Shown here in pieces: positions 24,704-33,680 of a stretch of 64,000 bases of DNA (positions are counted from its first letter, which is position 1; each line of letters opens with the position of its first letter). The stretch comes from Cytophaga hutchinsonii ATCC 33406. Lineage in GTDB: Bacteria > Bacteroidota > Bacteroidia > Cytophagales > Cytophagaceae. The notes under the pieces were generated by a model. It saw only the letters and a program-made list of their open reading frames with translations, did not search any database and was not told the origin of the DNA. Both the position numbers and the translations under genes were made by a program. The stretch spans positions 4,046,001-4,110,000 of the forward strand of contig NC_008255.1 of assembly GCF_000014145.1 (NCBI RefSeq). The letters run 5' to 3'.

Positions 24704-25391
24704 TGATGAGCTGCCGGGATTAACGTATTTGAAAATGTTATGCGAGCAAATTCCGGAACTGGAAGTTGTAAAAGCGTTTAACAAACCGGAAGTTTTTCTT
24801 GCTGAACAGGCTGATCTGGATTTCGACCTGTGTATTTTAGATATTGAAATGCCGGGGATGAATGGCTTGCAGGTGGCTAATTTATTAAACGGCAAACCGG
24901 TAATTTTTACAACGGCTTATAAAGAATATGCCGCGGAAGCGTTTGATCTGAATGCTGTTGATTATGTACGTAAACCGGTAAAGAAAGAACGCCTTCAGCA
25001 AGCTGTGCAGAAACTGCTGCAGAAAATCAATATCAAACCAAATACAAAATCTTTTGTTCAGCTAAATACAGATAAAGGAAAAGCATTGATCTTTTTCGAT
25101 CAGCTGTGTTACATAAAAAGTTCTGAATCTGATAGCCGGGATAAATTTGCACAGTTTGTTGATGGGGCAACCTTAACACTAAAAAATATTTCATTTGAAA
25201 AACTGCAGGAAATATTGCCCGCAGACCAGTTTTGCCGCATTAATAAAAAAGAATTAATTGCGCTGAAATCGGTACAGCTATTTTCATTTGATGAGATCAC
25301 CACAAACCTTACCGACAAATCCGGTGGTTTATTGAAGCTGACCTTAAGTGATGTTTATAGAAATACGTTTATAGAATTAATCAAACCCTGA
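24672..25391 (+). CDS. LytTR-family response regulator
   Basis: 239 aa starting at TTG inside the kinase gene, giving MNIKLKCILLDDELPG; the receiver then begins at its normal place. Receiver motifs: acidic pair D11-D12, phosphoacceptor D57 in CILDIEMPGMNG, Thr80, and Lys101 in VRKPVKK. Residues about 130-239 form a LytTR DNA-binding domain (YIKSSESDSRDKF...LKNISFEKLQEILPADQFCRINKKELIAL). With the overlapping LytS-type kinase it forms a two-component pair; translational coupling follows from the 32-base overlap. The targets are unknown; the antiporter gene just downstream is a candidate. Confidence 0.87.
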   Translation: MNIKLKCILLDDELPGLTYLKMLCEQIPELEVVKAFNKPEVFLAEQADLDFDLCILDIEMPGMNGLQVANLLNGKPVIFTTAYKEYAAEAFDLNAVDYVRKPVKKERLQQAVQKLLQKINIKPNTKSFVQLNTDKGKALIFFDQLCYIKSSESDSRDKFAQFVDGATLTLKNISFEKLQEILPADQFCRINKKELIALKSVQLFSFDEITTNLTDKSGGLLKLTLSDVYRNTFIELIKP

Positions 25392-25418
25392 TTTTATTAC
25401 AAAAAAATTCCATCTTAC

Positions 25419-25426
25419 TACATTTG
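25419..25426 (+). promoter_or_regulatory. Candidate -7 promoter element for the antiporter gene
   Basis: TACATTTG matches TAnnTTTG exactly, 110 bases before the antiporter ATG. No -33 TTG is seen at the usual distance, so this rests on one short match. Confidence 0.3.
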
Positions 25427-25536
25427 TGGGATATTTTAAATCAAGGGTTATTTTTTCCTTAAAAATCCAGCCATTTTTGTATCCGGGCAGTCTTAAAAAC
25501 ATTTTAACCTCAGCATAATCGTAAAAGTAAATCAGA

Positions 25537-27831
25537 ATGAAAAAATTTAAAAACGGCTTTTTTTATATTGGTATAATCAGTGTGTTTTCGGTACTGATGT
25601 ATTGGATCGTATTGACAGGGGCATCGCTGGAGAAAGGCAGAAATATTGTAATACCGCAATCCGGTAAAAGTCAGTGGCAGGAATTTTTGGTAGCAATGCA
25701 ACATAACCTGCAGCATCCGCTTGCAATTATGCTGGCACAGATCGTAACAATTATTATTATTGCACGCTTATTGGGCTGGGTGTGCAAAAAGATCGGGCAG
25801 CCTTCCGTAGTCGGTGAAATTATAGCCGGCATCATCTTGGGGCCATCATTAATCGGCATGTATTTTCCGGAATTTTCAGCCGCCTTGTTTCCTGTAAAAT
25901 CATTGGGTAACCTTCAGTTTCTAAGCCAGATCGGCTTGATACTTTTTATGTTCATCGTAGGCATGGAGCTGGATCTGAAAGTTTTGAGAAACAAGGCACA
26001 TGAAGCAGTTGTTATAAGTCACGCAAGTATTATTATTCCGTTTGCTTTAGGCATGGGGCTCGCGTTTTTTATTTATCAGTCTTTTGCACCAGAAGGCGTA
26101 CAGTTTTTATCGTTTGCTCTTTTTCTCGGTATTGCCATGAGTATAACAGCCTTTCCGGTACTGGCGCGTATTGTTCAGGAGCGCGGCATCCATAAAACAA
26201 AATTAGGAACAGTTGTTATTACGTGTGCAGCAGCAGATGATATTACGGCATGGTGCATTCTTGCAGCTGTAATTGCAATTGTAAAAGCCGGTTCTTTTAT
26301 AAGTGCCTTTTACATCATGGGACTTGCCTTGGGTTATGTTGTTATTATGATCTATGTGATCAAGCCATTTTTAAAACGTGTGGGTGAACTGCATGCAACA
26401 AGAGAAAATTTAAGTAAACCAATTGTAGCCATATTCTTACTTATATTATTGATTTCTTCTTATGCTACCGAAGTGATTGGTATTCACGCATTATTCGGCG
26501 CATTTATGGCAGGTGCTATCATGCCTGAAAACATTCGGTTCAGAAATATTTTCATTGAAAAAGTAGAAGACGTAGCATTGGTTTTATTGCTGCCCTTGTT
26601 TTTTGTTTTTACAGGATTAAGAACACAGATCGGATTACTGAATGATCCGTATCTATGGAAGATTACCGGATTGATTATCCTTGTTGCGGTAGCCGGAAAA
26701 TTTATTGGCAGTGCACTGGCAGCAAAATTTGTAGGACAGAACTGGAAAAACAGTTTAACCATCGGAGCACTTATGAATACAAGAGGTTTGATGGAGCTGG
26801 TTGTATTAAACATTGGCTATGACTTAGGTGTTTTAACTCCGGAAATATTTACCATGATGGTGATCATGGCATTACTCACAACTGTTATGACAGGGCCCGC
26901 GCTTGACGCAATTAATTTTCTGTTCAGAAGTAAAGTGCAGATTGTACCACAGGAAATTAAAGACATCAGCAAATACAAAATTTTAGTATCGTTCAGTAAT
27001 CCGGAATCGGGAAAGACGTTATTAAAACTTGCAAACGGTTTAACAAAAAAACTAAACAGCAATGCATCCTTAACGGCGCTGCACCTTTCGCCAACCAATG
27101 AATTACATCATTATAATATCGAAGAATATGAAAAAGAAATCTTCGATCCGATTATCGAAGAATCACAGCAGCTGAACCAGAAAGTAACAACCATATTCAA
27201 AGCGTCTAACGATATTAATTATGAGGTTGCAGATACAGCAAACAAAGGAGATTACGATCTGCTTTTAGTAGGCTTAAGCGAATCTATTTTTCAGGGAAGC
27301 TTGTTAGGGAAAGTACTTGGCTTTACAACCCGCATTATTAATCCTGAAAAATTATTAAATACCGTAACAGGAAAAGAAAAATTGTTTGATAATTCGCCGT
27401 TTGATGAAAGTACAAAACTTATCTTATCAAGAACACATGTACCAGTAGGAATTTTAATTGATAAGAACCTGACAAAAGTTGATCGCATTTTCATTCCGAT
27501 CTTTGATGTCAAAGATGCATACCTGGTTAATTATGCACAGAAGCTTATTCATAACAGCGGCGCGCAGGTAGTGGTGCTGGATGCAGCCGGTGAAATAAAA
27601 AACAATTCTGAAACCAAAGAAAAAATACGTGCCATTGAGCAAAATGCACCAAACCACATTACGCTGCAAAATCAACGTATAATTGAAAAAACATTTTTAC
27701 AGCAACAGGACATGATGATTATAAGTTTGGCCAGCTGGAAAAAATTAGTAGAAACAAAAAGTGTATGGTTATCAGATATACCGTCCACATTAATCATTTC
27801 GGAAAAACAACTTCATGGGAACCGTTCCTGA
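25537..27831 (+). CDS. Cation:proton antiporter, CPA2 (Kef/NapA-like) family
   Basis: 764 aa. An N-terminal membrane helix (about 8-28) precedes a Na_H_Exchanger domain of about 12-13 helices (about 60-450), with the conserved LGWVCKKIGQPSVVGEIIAGIILGPSLIG opening, GLILFMFIVGMELDL, and the AADDITAWC segment that carries the acidic ion-binding pair of CPA2 proteins. The last about 290 residues (from IVPQEIKDISKYKILVSFSNPESGK) form a soluble domain with two universal-stress-like repeats rather than RCK/TrkA domains. It is expected to exchange K+ or Na+ for H+. A terminator follows immediately. Confidence 0.88.
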   Translation: MKKFKNGFFYIGIISVFSVLMYWIVLTGASLEKGRNIVIPQSGKSQWQEFLVAMQHNLQHPLAIMLAQIVTIIIIARLLGWVCKKIGQPSVVGEIIAGIILGPSLIGMYFPEFSAALFPVKSLGNLQFLSQIGLILFMFIVGMELDLKVLRNKAHEAVVISHASIIIPFALGMGLAFFIYQSFAPEGVQFLSFALFLGIAMSITAFPVLARIVQERGIHKTKLGTVVITCAAADDITAWCILAAVIAIVKAGSFISAFYIMGLALGYVVIMIYVIKPFLKRVGELHATRENLSKPIVAIFLLILLISSYATEVIGIHALFGAFMAGAIMPENIRFRNIFIEKVEDVALVLLLPLFFVFTGLRTQIGLLNDPYLWKITGLIILVAVAGKFIGSALAAKFVGQNWKNSLTIGALMNTRGLMELVVLNIGYDLGVLTPEIFTMMVIMALLTTVMTGPALDAINFLFRSKVQIVPQEIKDISKYKILVSFSNPESGKTLLKLANGLTKKLNSNASLTALHLSPTNELHHYNIEEYEKEIFDPIIEESQQLNQKVTTIFKASNDINYEVADTANKGDYDLLLVGLSESIFQGSLLGKVLGFTTRIINPEKLLNTVTGKEKLFDNSPFDESTKLILSRTHVPVGILIDKNLTKVDRIFIPIFDVKDAYLVNYAQKLIHNSGAQVVVLDAAGEIKNNSETKEKIRAIEQNAPNHITLQNQRIIEKTFLQQQDMMIISLASWKKLVETKSVWLSDIPSTLIISEKQLHGNRS

Positions 27832-27837
27832 TGTTTT

Positions 27838-27868
27838 AAACCGGGGCTGATCAGCCCCGGTTTTTTTT
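27838..27868 (+). terminator. Rho-independent terminator after the antiporter gene
   Basis: A 13-bp self-complementary stem centred on TGATCA (AAACCGGGGCTGA/TCAGCCCCGGTTT, 27838-27863) followed by a run of T, six bases after the stop codon. Confidence 0.88.
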
Positions 27869-28252
27869 GCATCAATTTTTATTCTCTGCCTGCAATTTCA
27901 TTACGCACACATCTAAAAAAAACAAACCTCTAAAAAGTAATATATGTATGGTTGCACAAACGCCTATTGAAATAGTCAAAAAAAGTGTAACTTATATATA
28001 GCAACGGATTAAACGGAAAGAGCGCATTAACAATTGTTATCTAACCAGACCGTATTCTTCCTAAAAAAGGATCAGGAGAATATATTTAGTTGAAACAGAT
28101 TAAAAACAAAACCTTTTTTATTCTGTTGGTCGTATAAAAGACAATGCTGGCATGCTTCTTTTCTGAAAGAAGACATTCGACATAGATCCTGCTTTTTTTC
28201 AGGGAAATTCAGTACAATTTTTTTAATCGTTATAAACCGTAATCAAAATGCT
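27869..28252. other. 384-bp gene-free spacer before the FadL-type gene
   Basis: No coding sequence. A small perfect hairpin, CTTCTTT/AAAGAAG with a 4-nt loop, lies at 28155-28172 in what would be the 5' leader of the porin gene. Nothing else is recognised. Confidence 0.4.
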
Positions 28253-29476
28253 ATGAAACAATTACTAATTATCGTTTGTATTCTATCGCCGGCATTACTG
28301 TTTGCCCAGGGCTTTCAGGTAAATTTGCAGGGGCAAAAGCAGCAAGCTATGGGTGGAGCAGGCGTTGCAACAAACTTAGATGCCGCCAGTGTTTTCTTCA
28401 ACCCCGGCAGTGTTGCGCACTTAGAGCAAAACAGTGTGAGTGCAGGGGTGAGTTTAACCGCTGAAAGTACCGCCTTCCGCGACGGGAACAGCCAGCAGGA
28501 GTTTAATACAAATTCTCCGGTCAGCACACCATTTACGGGCTATGGCGTTTGGGGACCGAAAGAAAGCAAATTTAAATTTGGTATGGGTGTATATACACCA
28601 TTCGGAAGTACCATTACATACGAAGATGGCTGGTCCGGACGATTTAGCTTAACACAAATGAAATTGCTTTCCGTATTTTTTCAGCCGACAGTAAGTTATA
28701 AAATCAACGACAAGTTTGGCATAGGTGCAGGTTTTGTATATGGCTATGGAAATATAGATTTAAGCAGAGACCTGCCGATTAGCAATTCAAACGGAGATTA
28801 TGCTACAGCTAACTTAAAAGGTACAGCCGGCGGCATGGGTTATAATCTTGGTATCTATTACAAACCCAGTGACAAACTTTCGTTTGGTCTGAGTTACCGC
28901 TCGGAAGTAAAGATGAAAGTAAACAAGGGCACGGCAACGTTTAATGTACCTCCATCCCTTGCCAGCAGCTTTCCATCAGGTAATTTCAGTGCGTCCCTTC
29001 CACTTCCTCAAGTGTTAACATTAGGGATCGGCTACAATGCGAGCGAACGGTTATTACTTACTTTTGATGTGAACTACATCGGCTGGGGAAGTTACAAATC
29101 ACTGGCGTTTGATTACGAACAGAATACTTCTTCGTTAAAAGACACAGAGTCGCCCCGTAATTATAAAAACACGTATGCATTGCGTTTAGGTGCACAATAT
29201 AAAGTGAGTGAAAAGTTTTTAGTGCGTGCAGGTACAAACTATGAAAAAACACCAATCAAAGATGGATATGTAACACCGGAAGTTCCGGATGCAGACAGGT
29301 TGAATTTTACAGGAGGTATCGGGTACAAGCCCAGCGACCGTTTTGTAATAGATGCTTCATTCAGTTATATCAACTTTATGAAACGTACGGACACCAACAT
29401 AGAAACACACATGTCCGGTACATACAAAACACGCATTTTAGTGCCAGGTATTTCATTAACCTATAACTTCAACTAG
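28253..29476 (+). CDS. FadL/OmpP1/TodX-type outer-membrane transporter
   Basis: 407 aa with a signal peptide (LLIIVCILSPALLFAQ). The mature N-terminus GFQVNLQGQKQQAMGGAGVATNLDAASVFFNPGSVAHL is the diagnostic hatch region of the FadL family (GxxxAMGGAG...SVFFNPA). The rest is a 14-strand barrel pattern ending TRILVPGISLTYNFN with the terminal aromatic-Asn. FadL proteins carry long-chain fatty acids or other hydrophobic compounds across the outer membrane. The next gene, an SGNH hydrolase lipoprotein, starts 2 bases after the stop, which suggests hydrolysis and uptake of lipids together. Confidence 0.92.
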   Translation: MKQLLIIVCILSPALLFAQGFQVNLQGQKQQAMGGAGVATNLDAASVFFNPGSVAHLEQNSVSAGVSLTAESTAFRDGNSQQEFNTNSPVSTPFTGYGVWGPKESKFKFGMGVYTPFGSTITYEDGWSGRFSLTQMKLLSVFFQPTVSYKINDKFGIGAGFVYGYGNIDLSRDLPISNSNGDYATANLKGTAGGMGYNLGIYYKPSDKLSFGLSYRSEVKMKVNKGTATFNVPPSLASSFPSGNFSASLPLPQVLTLGIGYNASERLLLTFDVNYIGWGSYKSLAFDYEQNTSSLKDTESPRNYKNTYALRLGAQYKVSEKFLVRAGTNYEKTPIKDGYVTPEVPDADRLNFTGGIGYKPSDRFVIDASFSYINFMKRTDTNIETHMSGTYKTRILVPGISLTYNFN

Positions 29477-29478
29477 TC

Positions 29479-30825
29479 ATGAAAAAATATAAAAACAGCT
29501 TATATGTACTGGCATTATGCGGAACTATGGCTGCCTGTAAACCACACATAGAAGAACCTTCCATTGATAAAGGAAGTTTAGATGTAACCAAATATGTTGC
29601 CGTTGGCAATTCCATTACTTCCGGTTATGCAGATAATGCATTGTATTATGATGGGCAGCAGGTTTCATTTGCGAATCTCTTATCCGGCCAGTTTTCTAAA
29701 ATAGGCGGCGGTGAGTTTAAACAACCGCTGGTTAGTCAAACCTCTGTAGGTGTAGGATCAACTGGCGGCGCAAGATTGAAACTGGCGCTGAAGACAGATT
29801 GTCTGGGTAACACATCTTTGTCGCCCGTACCTGTAGCAGCATCTGGAGATTTAAGTATCTTTGGAAATATTTACAGTTCTGCCGGTCCGTTTAATAACAT
29901 GGGTGTACCGGGAGCGAAATCAGTAACAACGATCTATCATGGTTATGGTAATCCTGGAAACGGTTTGGGAAAGTTTAATCCGTTCTTTACACGTATGGCT
30001 TCGAATCCGGCAACAGCATCGATTCTGCAGGATGCCATGGCACAGAACCCTACCTTCTTTACCTTATTTATCGGAAGTAATGATGTGTTGTTATATGCAT
30101 TAGCAGGTGCTGCAAATGATAGTATTACACCGGTCGCCGGCGGCCCGGGCGTAGGGTTTGATGCAAGTATGGATGCTATTGTCAATACACTTGTTTCAGG
30201 TGGTGCAAAAGGAGCGATCGGAAATGTACCGGATATTACTTCATTGCCTTATTTTACAACCGTACCATACAATGGTTTGGTATTAACAAGCCAGGCTCAG
30301 GTAGATGCGTTGAATACAGCATATACACCGTTTGGTATTACGTTCCACCTGGGGCAGAATCCATTTATTATTGCAGATGCAGCAGCTCCGGGGGGCAGAA
30401 GACAAATTACTTCATCAGAATACGTGCTGTTGTCTGTACCGCAGGATTCATTGAAATGCAACCAATGGGGTTCTGCAAAACCAATTCCGAATCAGTATAT
30501 TTTAACAGCTTCTGAAATTTCAAATATACGTACTGCCATAACAAACTATAATTCAAAAATTAAAAACCTGGCTGCTGCACATGGTTTAGCATTTGTAGAT
30601 GTAAACAGCTTCTTAATGATGGCTGAAACGGGAATCACTTACAATGGTATAAATCTGAATACAACGTTTGTGAGCGGCGGCGCCTTTTCATTGGATGGTG
30701 TACATTTAACACCTATAGGCAACGCGATGTTAGCAAATGAGTTTATTAAATCCATTAATATGACATACGGGTCAACGCTTCCATTGATTGATGCGACGAA
30801 ATATTCCGGTGTCAAATTCCCATAA
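29479..30825 (+). CDS. SGNH/GDSL-family hydrolase lipoprotein
   Basis: 448 aa. Lipoprotein signal with Cys in GTMAAC near residue 20. Block I is YVAVGNSITSGY with the nucleophile Ser, block III is FTLFIGSNDVLLYAL (the Asn of GSND), and block V is LDGVHLTPIGNAMLANE, with Asp and His of the catalytic set. The insertions between blocks make it longer than minimal SGNH enzymes. Such enzymes are lipases or esterases; the pairing with the FadL-type porin 2 bases upstream supports a lipid substrate released at the cell surface. A terminator follows at 30863. Confidence 0.86.
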   Translation: MKKYKNSLYVLALCGTMAACKPHIEEPSIDKGSLDVTKYVAVGNSITSGYADNALYYDGQQVSFANLLSGQFSKIGGGEFKQPLVSQTSVGVGSTGGARLKLALKTDCLGNTSLSPVPVAASGDLSIFGNIYSSAGPFNNMGVPGAKSVTTIYHGYGNPGNGLGKFNPFFTRMASNPATASILQDAMAQNPTFFTLFIGSNDVLLYALAGAANDSITPVAGGPGVGFDASMDAIVNTLVSGGAKGAIGNVPDITSLPYFTTVPYNGLVLTSQAQVDALNTAYTPFGITFHLGQNPFIIADAAAPGGRRQITSSEYVLLSVPQDSLKCNQWGSAKPIPNQYILTASEISNIRTAITNYNSKIKNLAAAHGLAFVDVNSFLMMAETGITYNGINLNTTFVSGGAFSLDGVHLTPIGNAMLANEFIKSINMTYGSTLPLIDATKYSGVKFP

Positions 30826-30862
30826 TTGTTTCGTTGTTCAAGGTAGCAATTATTTTGAGAGG

Positions 30863-30893
30863 AGAGTGGTGCGTTAGGCATCACTCTTTTTTT
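30863..30893 (+). terminator. Terminator after the porin-esterase operon
   Basis: A 10-bp stem with one G-T wobble (30863-30872 with 30878-30887), a 5-nt loop and a run of seven T, 38 bases after the stop. Confidence 0.8.
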
Positions 30894-31030
30894 GGTTTTA
30901 ACACAGGTTAAAACATTTACCCGGACAAAAAATCTTTTTCATGCATACCTAAAACAGTAGCATAATGACAAATTATTTCCGAAATTAATAGAAGGCTATA
31001 TACAGAAGGCAGCCCAAAATTCTCTCAGCT

Positions 31031-32080
31031 ATGTTATTAAAATTTGATCCGTACGGAATTTATTGTCCGCAGGCCGATGTATATATCGACCCCTGGCGGC
31101 CGGTAAAAAATGCCATTATTACGCATGCACATTCGGATCATGCGAAATGGGGAAATGAAAAGTATCTTTCTCATCATCTAAGCGTTCCGGTATTGAAATT
31201 CCGGTTAGGAGAAAACATACACGTACGCGGCGTAGAATACGGCGAAGAAATTCTCATGAACGGTGTTAAGATCAGTCTGCATCCCGCAGGACATATTCCG
31301 GGTTCAGCACAGATCCGCCTGGAATATAAAGGAGAAATATGGGTTGCGTCCGGAGATTATAAATTGCAGCAGGATCAGGTATCCGCCGCTTTTGAGCCCG
31401 TGCGTTGTCAGCATTTTGTAACAGAGTCGACCTTTGGCTTACCCGTATACCGGTTTCCTCAGGCAGAAGATACACACGCAGATATTAATACCTGGTGGCA
31501 GAAAAATAAAGAAGAAGGAAAGGCCAGTGTTATTATCGGTTATGCGTTGGGTAAAGCGCAGCGCATCATCAAACACCTGGACCCAGCCATCGGAACAATT
31601 TACACGCACGGCGCAGTAGATAATCTGAACCGTGTGTTAACTCAATGCGGATTGGAATTGCCGCCCACCATTCGGGTTGAAGGGGAAACGAATAAATCTT
31701 TATTCAAAGGAAATATAATTGTTGCGCCGCCGTCAGCAATCGGAACGCCCTGGCTCAAACGTTTTGATCCCTTCTCTGTAGCTATCTGCAGCGGCTGGAT
31801 GCAGCTCCGCGGAACACGCCGCCGTAAAAGTGCCGATCGGGGATTTGTACTATCCGACCATGCCGATTGGGAAGGCTTGAATACTGCTGTAAAAGAAACC
31901 GGTGCAGAAAATGTATATGTAACACATGGTTATAAATCAGTGTTTGCAAAATGGCTGCGCGAAGAATCAAAACTGAATGCAGTAGAAGTAGATACTTTAT
32001 ACGAAGGTGAATCATTGAATGAAGGCGAAGTAAAAGAAGGCAGCAACGAAACCGAAGAGGAGCATGAAGAAGTTCGCTGA
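31031..32080 (+). CDS. Ligase-associated DNA exonuclease (metallo-beta-lactamase fold)
   Basis: 349 aa. The MBL metal-binding motif is TH32AH34SDH37 and the second His block is HPAGHIPGSAQI; further conserved stretches are GDYKLQQDQ, STFGLPVYRFP and LSDHADWEGL. These match the ligase-associated exonuclease family, a relative of SNM1/CPSF-73 nucleases. It overlaps the ATP-dependent DNA ligase gene by 17 bases, the first of four overlapping genes of one repair operon. The acidic C-terminal tail (EGESLNEGEVKEGSNETEEEHEE) is unusual in composition. Expected role: end processing during DNA damage repair. Confidence 0.92.
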   Translation: MLLKFDPYGIYCPQADVYIDPWRPVKNAIITHAHSDHAKWGNEKYLSHHLSVPVLKFRLGENIHVRGVEYGEEILMNGVKISLHPAGHIPGSAQIRLEYKGEIWVASGDYKLQQDQVSAAFEPVRCQHFVTESTFGLPVYRFPQAEDTHADINTWWQKNKEEGKASVIIGYALGKAQRIIKHLDPAIGTIYTHGAVDNLNRVLTQCGLELPPTIRVEGETNKSLFKGNIIVAPPSAIGTPWLKRFDPFSVAICSGWMQLRGTRRRKSADRGFVLSDHADWEGLNTAVKETGAENVYVTHGYKSVFAKWLREESKLNAVEVDTLYEGESLNEGEVKEGSNETEEEHEEVR

Positions 32081-33680
32081 ATTGTTTACGGAGCTGGATC
32101 AGACCACCAGGACAAATGCAAAAATAGATGCCCTGGCCGACTACTTTGCGGTGTCTGATGCAGCAGATGCTTTATGGGCTGTAGCTTTATTAACAGGGAA
32201 AAAACCAAAGCGTACCGTGAAGACTTCCGAATTGAAGCTCTGGTCCATGGAACTTTCCGGTGTAAACGAATGGCTGTTCGAAGAATCCTATCATGTAGTC
32301 GGTGATCTGGCAGAAACAATTACCTTATTGCTGCCCGCTGCTGAAACACAAGCCGATTATTCATTAAGTGGCATGATGGCCTTATTGAAAACGCTTGATA
32401 CAAAAACAGAAGAACAGCGGAAGAATATTATTCAGGAAATCTGGATGCAGCTCAGCACAGCCGAACGGTTCGTGTTCAACAAACTTATTACCGGAAGTTT
32501 TCGCGTGGGCGTTTCTCAGCAACTGGTGATTAAGGCACTGGCAAAAAATTACAAGCTTGTTGAAAGCAACGTAGCACACCGCCTTATGGGTAACTGGCTT
32601 CCGGATACTTCAACGTTAGATAATTTATTATTCAATACAGATATACAAGAAGATCTTTCAAAACCGTATCCGTTTTATCTGGCTTATCAGCTGGATGTAC
32701 CGGCGGAAACGCTGGGAGATATTACAGCGTGGCAGATCGAATATAAATACGACGGCATCCGCGGACAGATTATTGTGCGTCGCGGTGAACTATTTGTATG
32801 GTCCAGAGGAGAAGAACTGATGACGGATAAATTTCCGGAGTTTGAACGGTTAAAAGAAGCCTTACCCGACGGCACAGTGATTGACGGCGAGATTCTTCCG
32901 TTTAATGGAAATGAACCGATGCCGTTTCATATTATGCAGACACGCATCGGCAGGAAAAATCTTTCGAAAAAAAGTTTAGCAGATGCACCGCTTGCCATGA
33001 TGTGTTATGACCTGCTGGAATATAAAGGCAATGATGTACGTCTGCTGCCGATGAGTGAACGCAGGGCCCTGCTGGAAAATTTACTGAAAGAACTGGCAGA
33101 AAAAAATTCAGCCGCGGCAGCGGTATTAAAATTATCGCCGGTGTTTGTGTGCAAAACAGTTGAAGAAATGGTTTTGTTACGGCTTGCATCACGCGACCGG
33201 ATGTGCGAAGGCTTAATGCTGAAACACAAAGACAGTTTGTATGAAGCAGGCAGAAGAAGAGGCAAGTGGTGGAAATGGAAAATTGATCCGCTAACGGTTG
33301 ATGGTGTACTGCTTTATGCACAGCGCGGCCATGGACGAAGAGCAGATCTGTATACCGATTATACGTTTGCGGTTTGGAGCGGAGAAGAACTTGTTCCGTT
33401 TGCCAAAGCCTATTCCGGGTTAACGGATAAAGAATTAGTAGAAGTAGATAACTGGGTAAAAAAGAATACCAAGGAAAAATTTGGTCCGGTACGAAGCGTT
33501 ACACCGGAGCTGGTATTTGAAATTGCCTTTGAAGGAATTAATCCATCGCCGCGGCATAAATCCGGCGTGGCGCTGCGGTTCCCGCGGATTCTGCGCTGGC
33601 GGAAAGACAAGGGCATAAAAGATGCAAACAGTAAAGAAGATCTTTTGCATTTGATTCAGCAATTAAACCGTACGGCATGA
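32064..33680 (+). CDS. ATP-dependent DNA ligase, ligase-associated repair type
   Basis: 538 aa. N-terminal helical DNA-binding domain (about 1-200), then the nucleotidyltransferase motif I IEYK228YDGIRG with the lysine that becomes adenylated, motif III (EELMTDKFPEF...DGTVIDGEIL), motif IV region LMLKHKDSLYEAGRRRGKWWKWK, and a C-terminal OB domain. It seals nicks or ends using ATP. Overlaps the exonuclease gene by 17 bases and the helicase gene by 4. Bacteria already have the essential NAD-dependent ligase, so this enzyme is an accessory repair ligase. Confidence 0.94.
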   Translation: MKKFAELFTELDQTTRTNAKIDALADYFAVSDAADALWAVALLTGKKPKRTVKTSELKLWSMELSGVNEWLFEESYHVVGDLAETITLLLPAAETQADYSLSGMMALLKTLDTKTEEQRKNIIQEIWMQLSTAERFVFNKLITGSFRVGVSQQLVIKALAKNYKLVESNVAHRLMGNWLPDTSTLDNLLFNTDIQEDLSKPYPFYLAYQLDVPAETLGDITAWQIEYKYDGIRGQIIVRRGELFVWSRGEELMTDKFPEFERLKEALPDGTVIDGEILPFNGNEPMPFHIMQTRIGRKNLSKKSLADAPLAMMCYDLLEYKGNDVRLLPMSERRALLENLLKELAEKNSAAAAVLKLSPVFVCKTVEEMVLLRLASRDRMCEGLMLKHKDSLYEAGRRRGKWWKWKIDPLTVDGVLLYAQRGHGRRADLYTDYTFAVWSGEELVPFAKAYSGLTDKELVEVDNWVKKNTKEKFGPVRSVTPELVFEIAFEGINPSPRHKSGVALRFPRILRWRKDKGIKDANSKEDLLHLIQQLNRTA

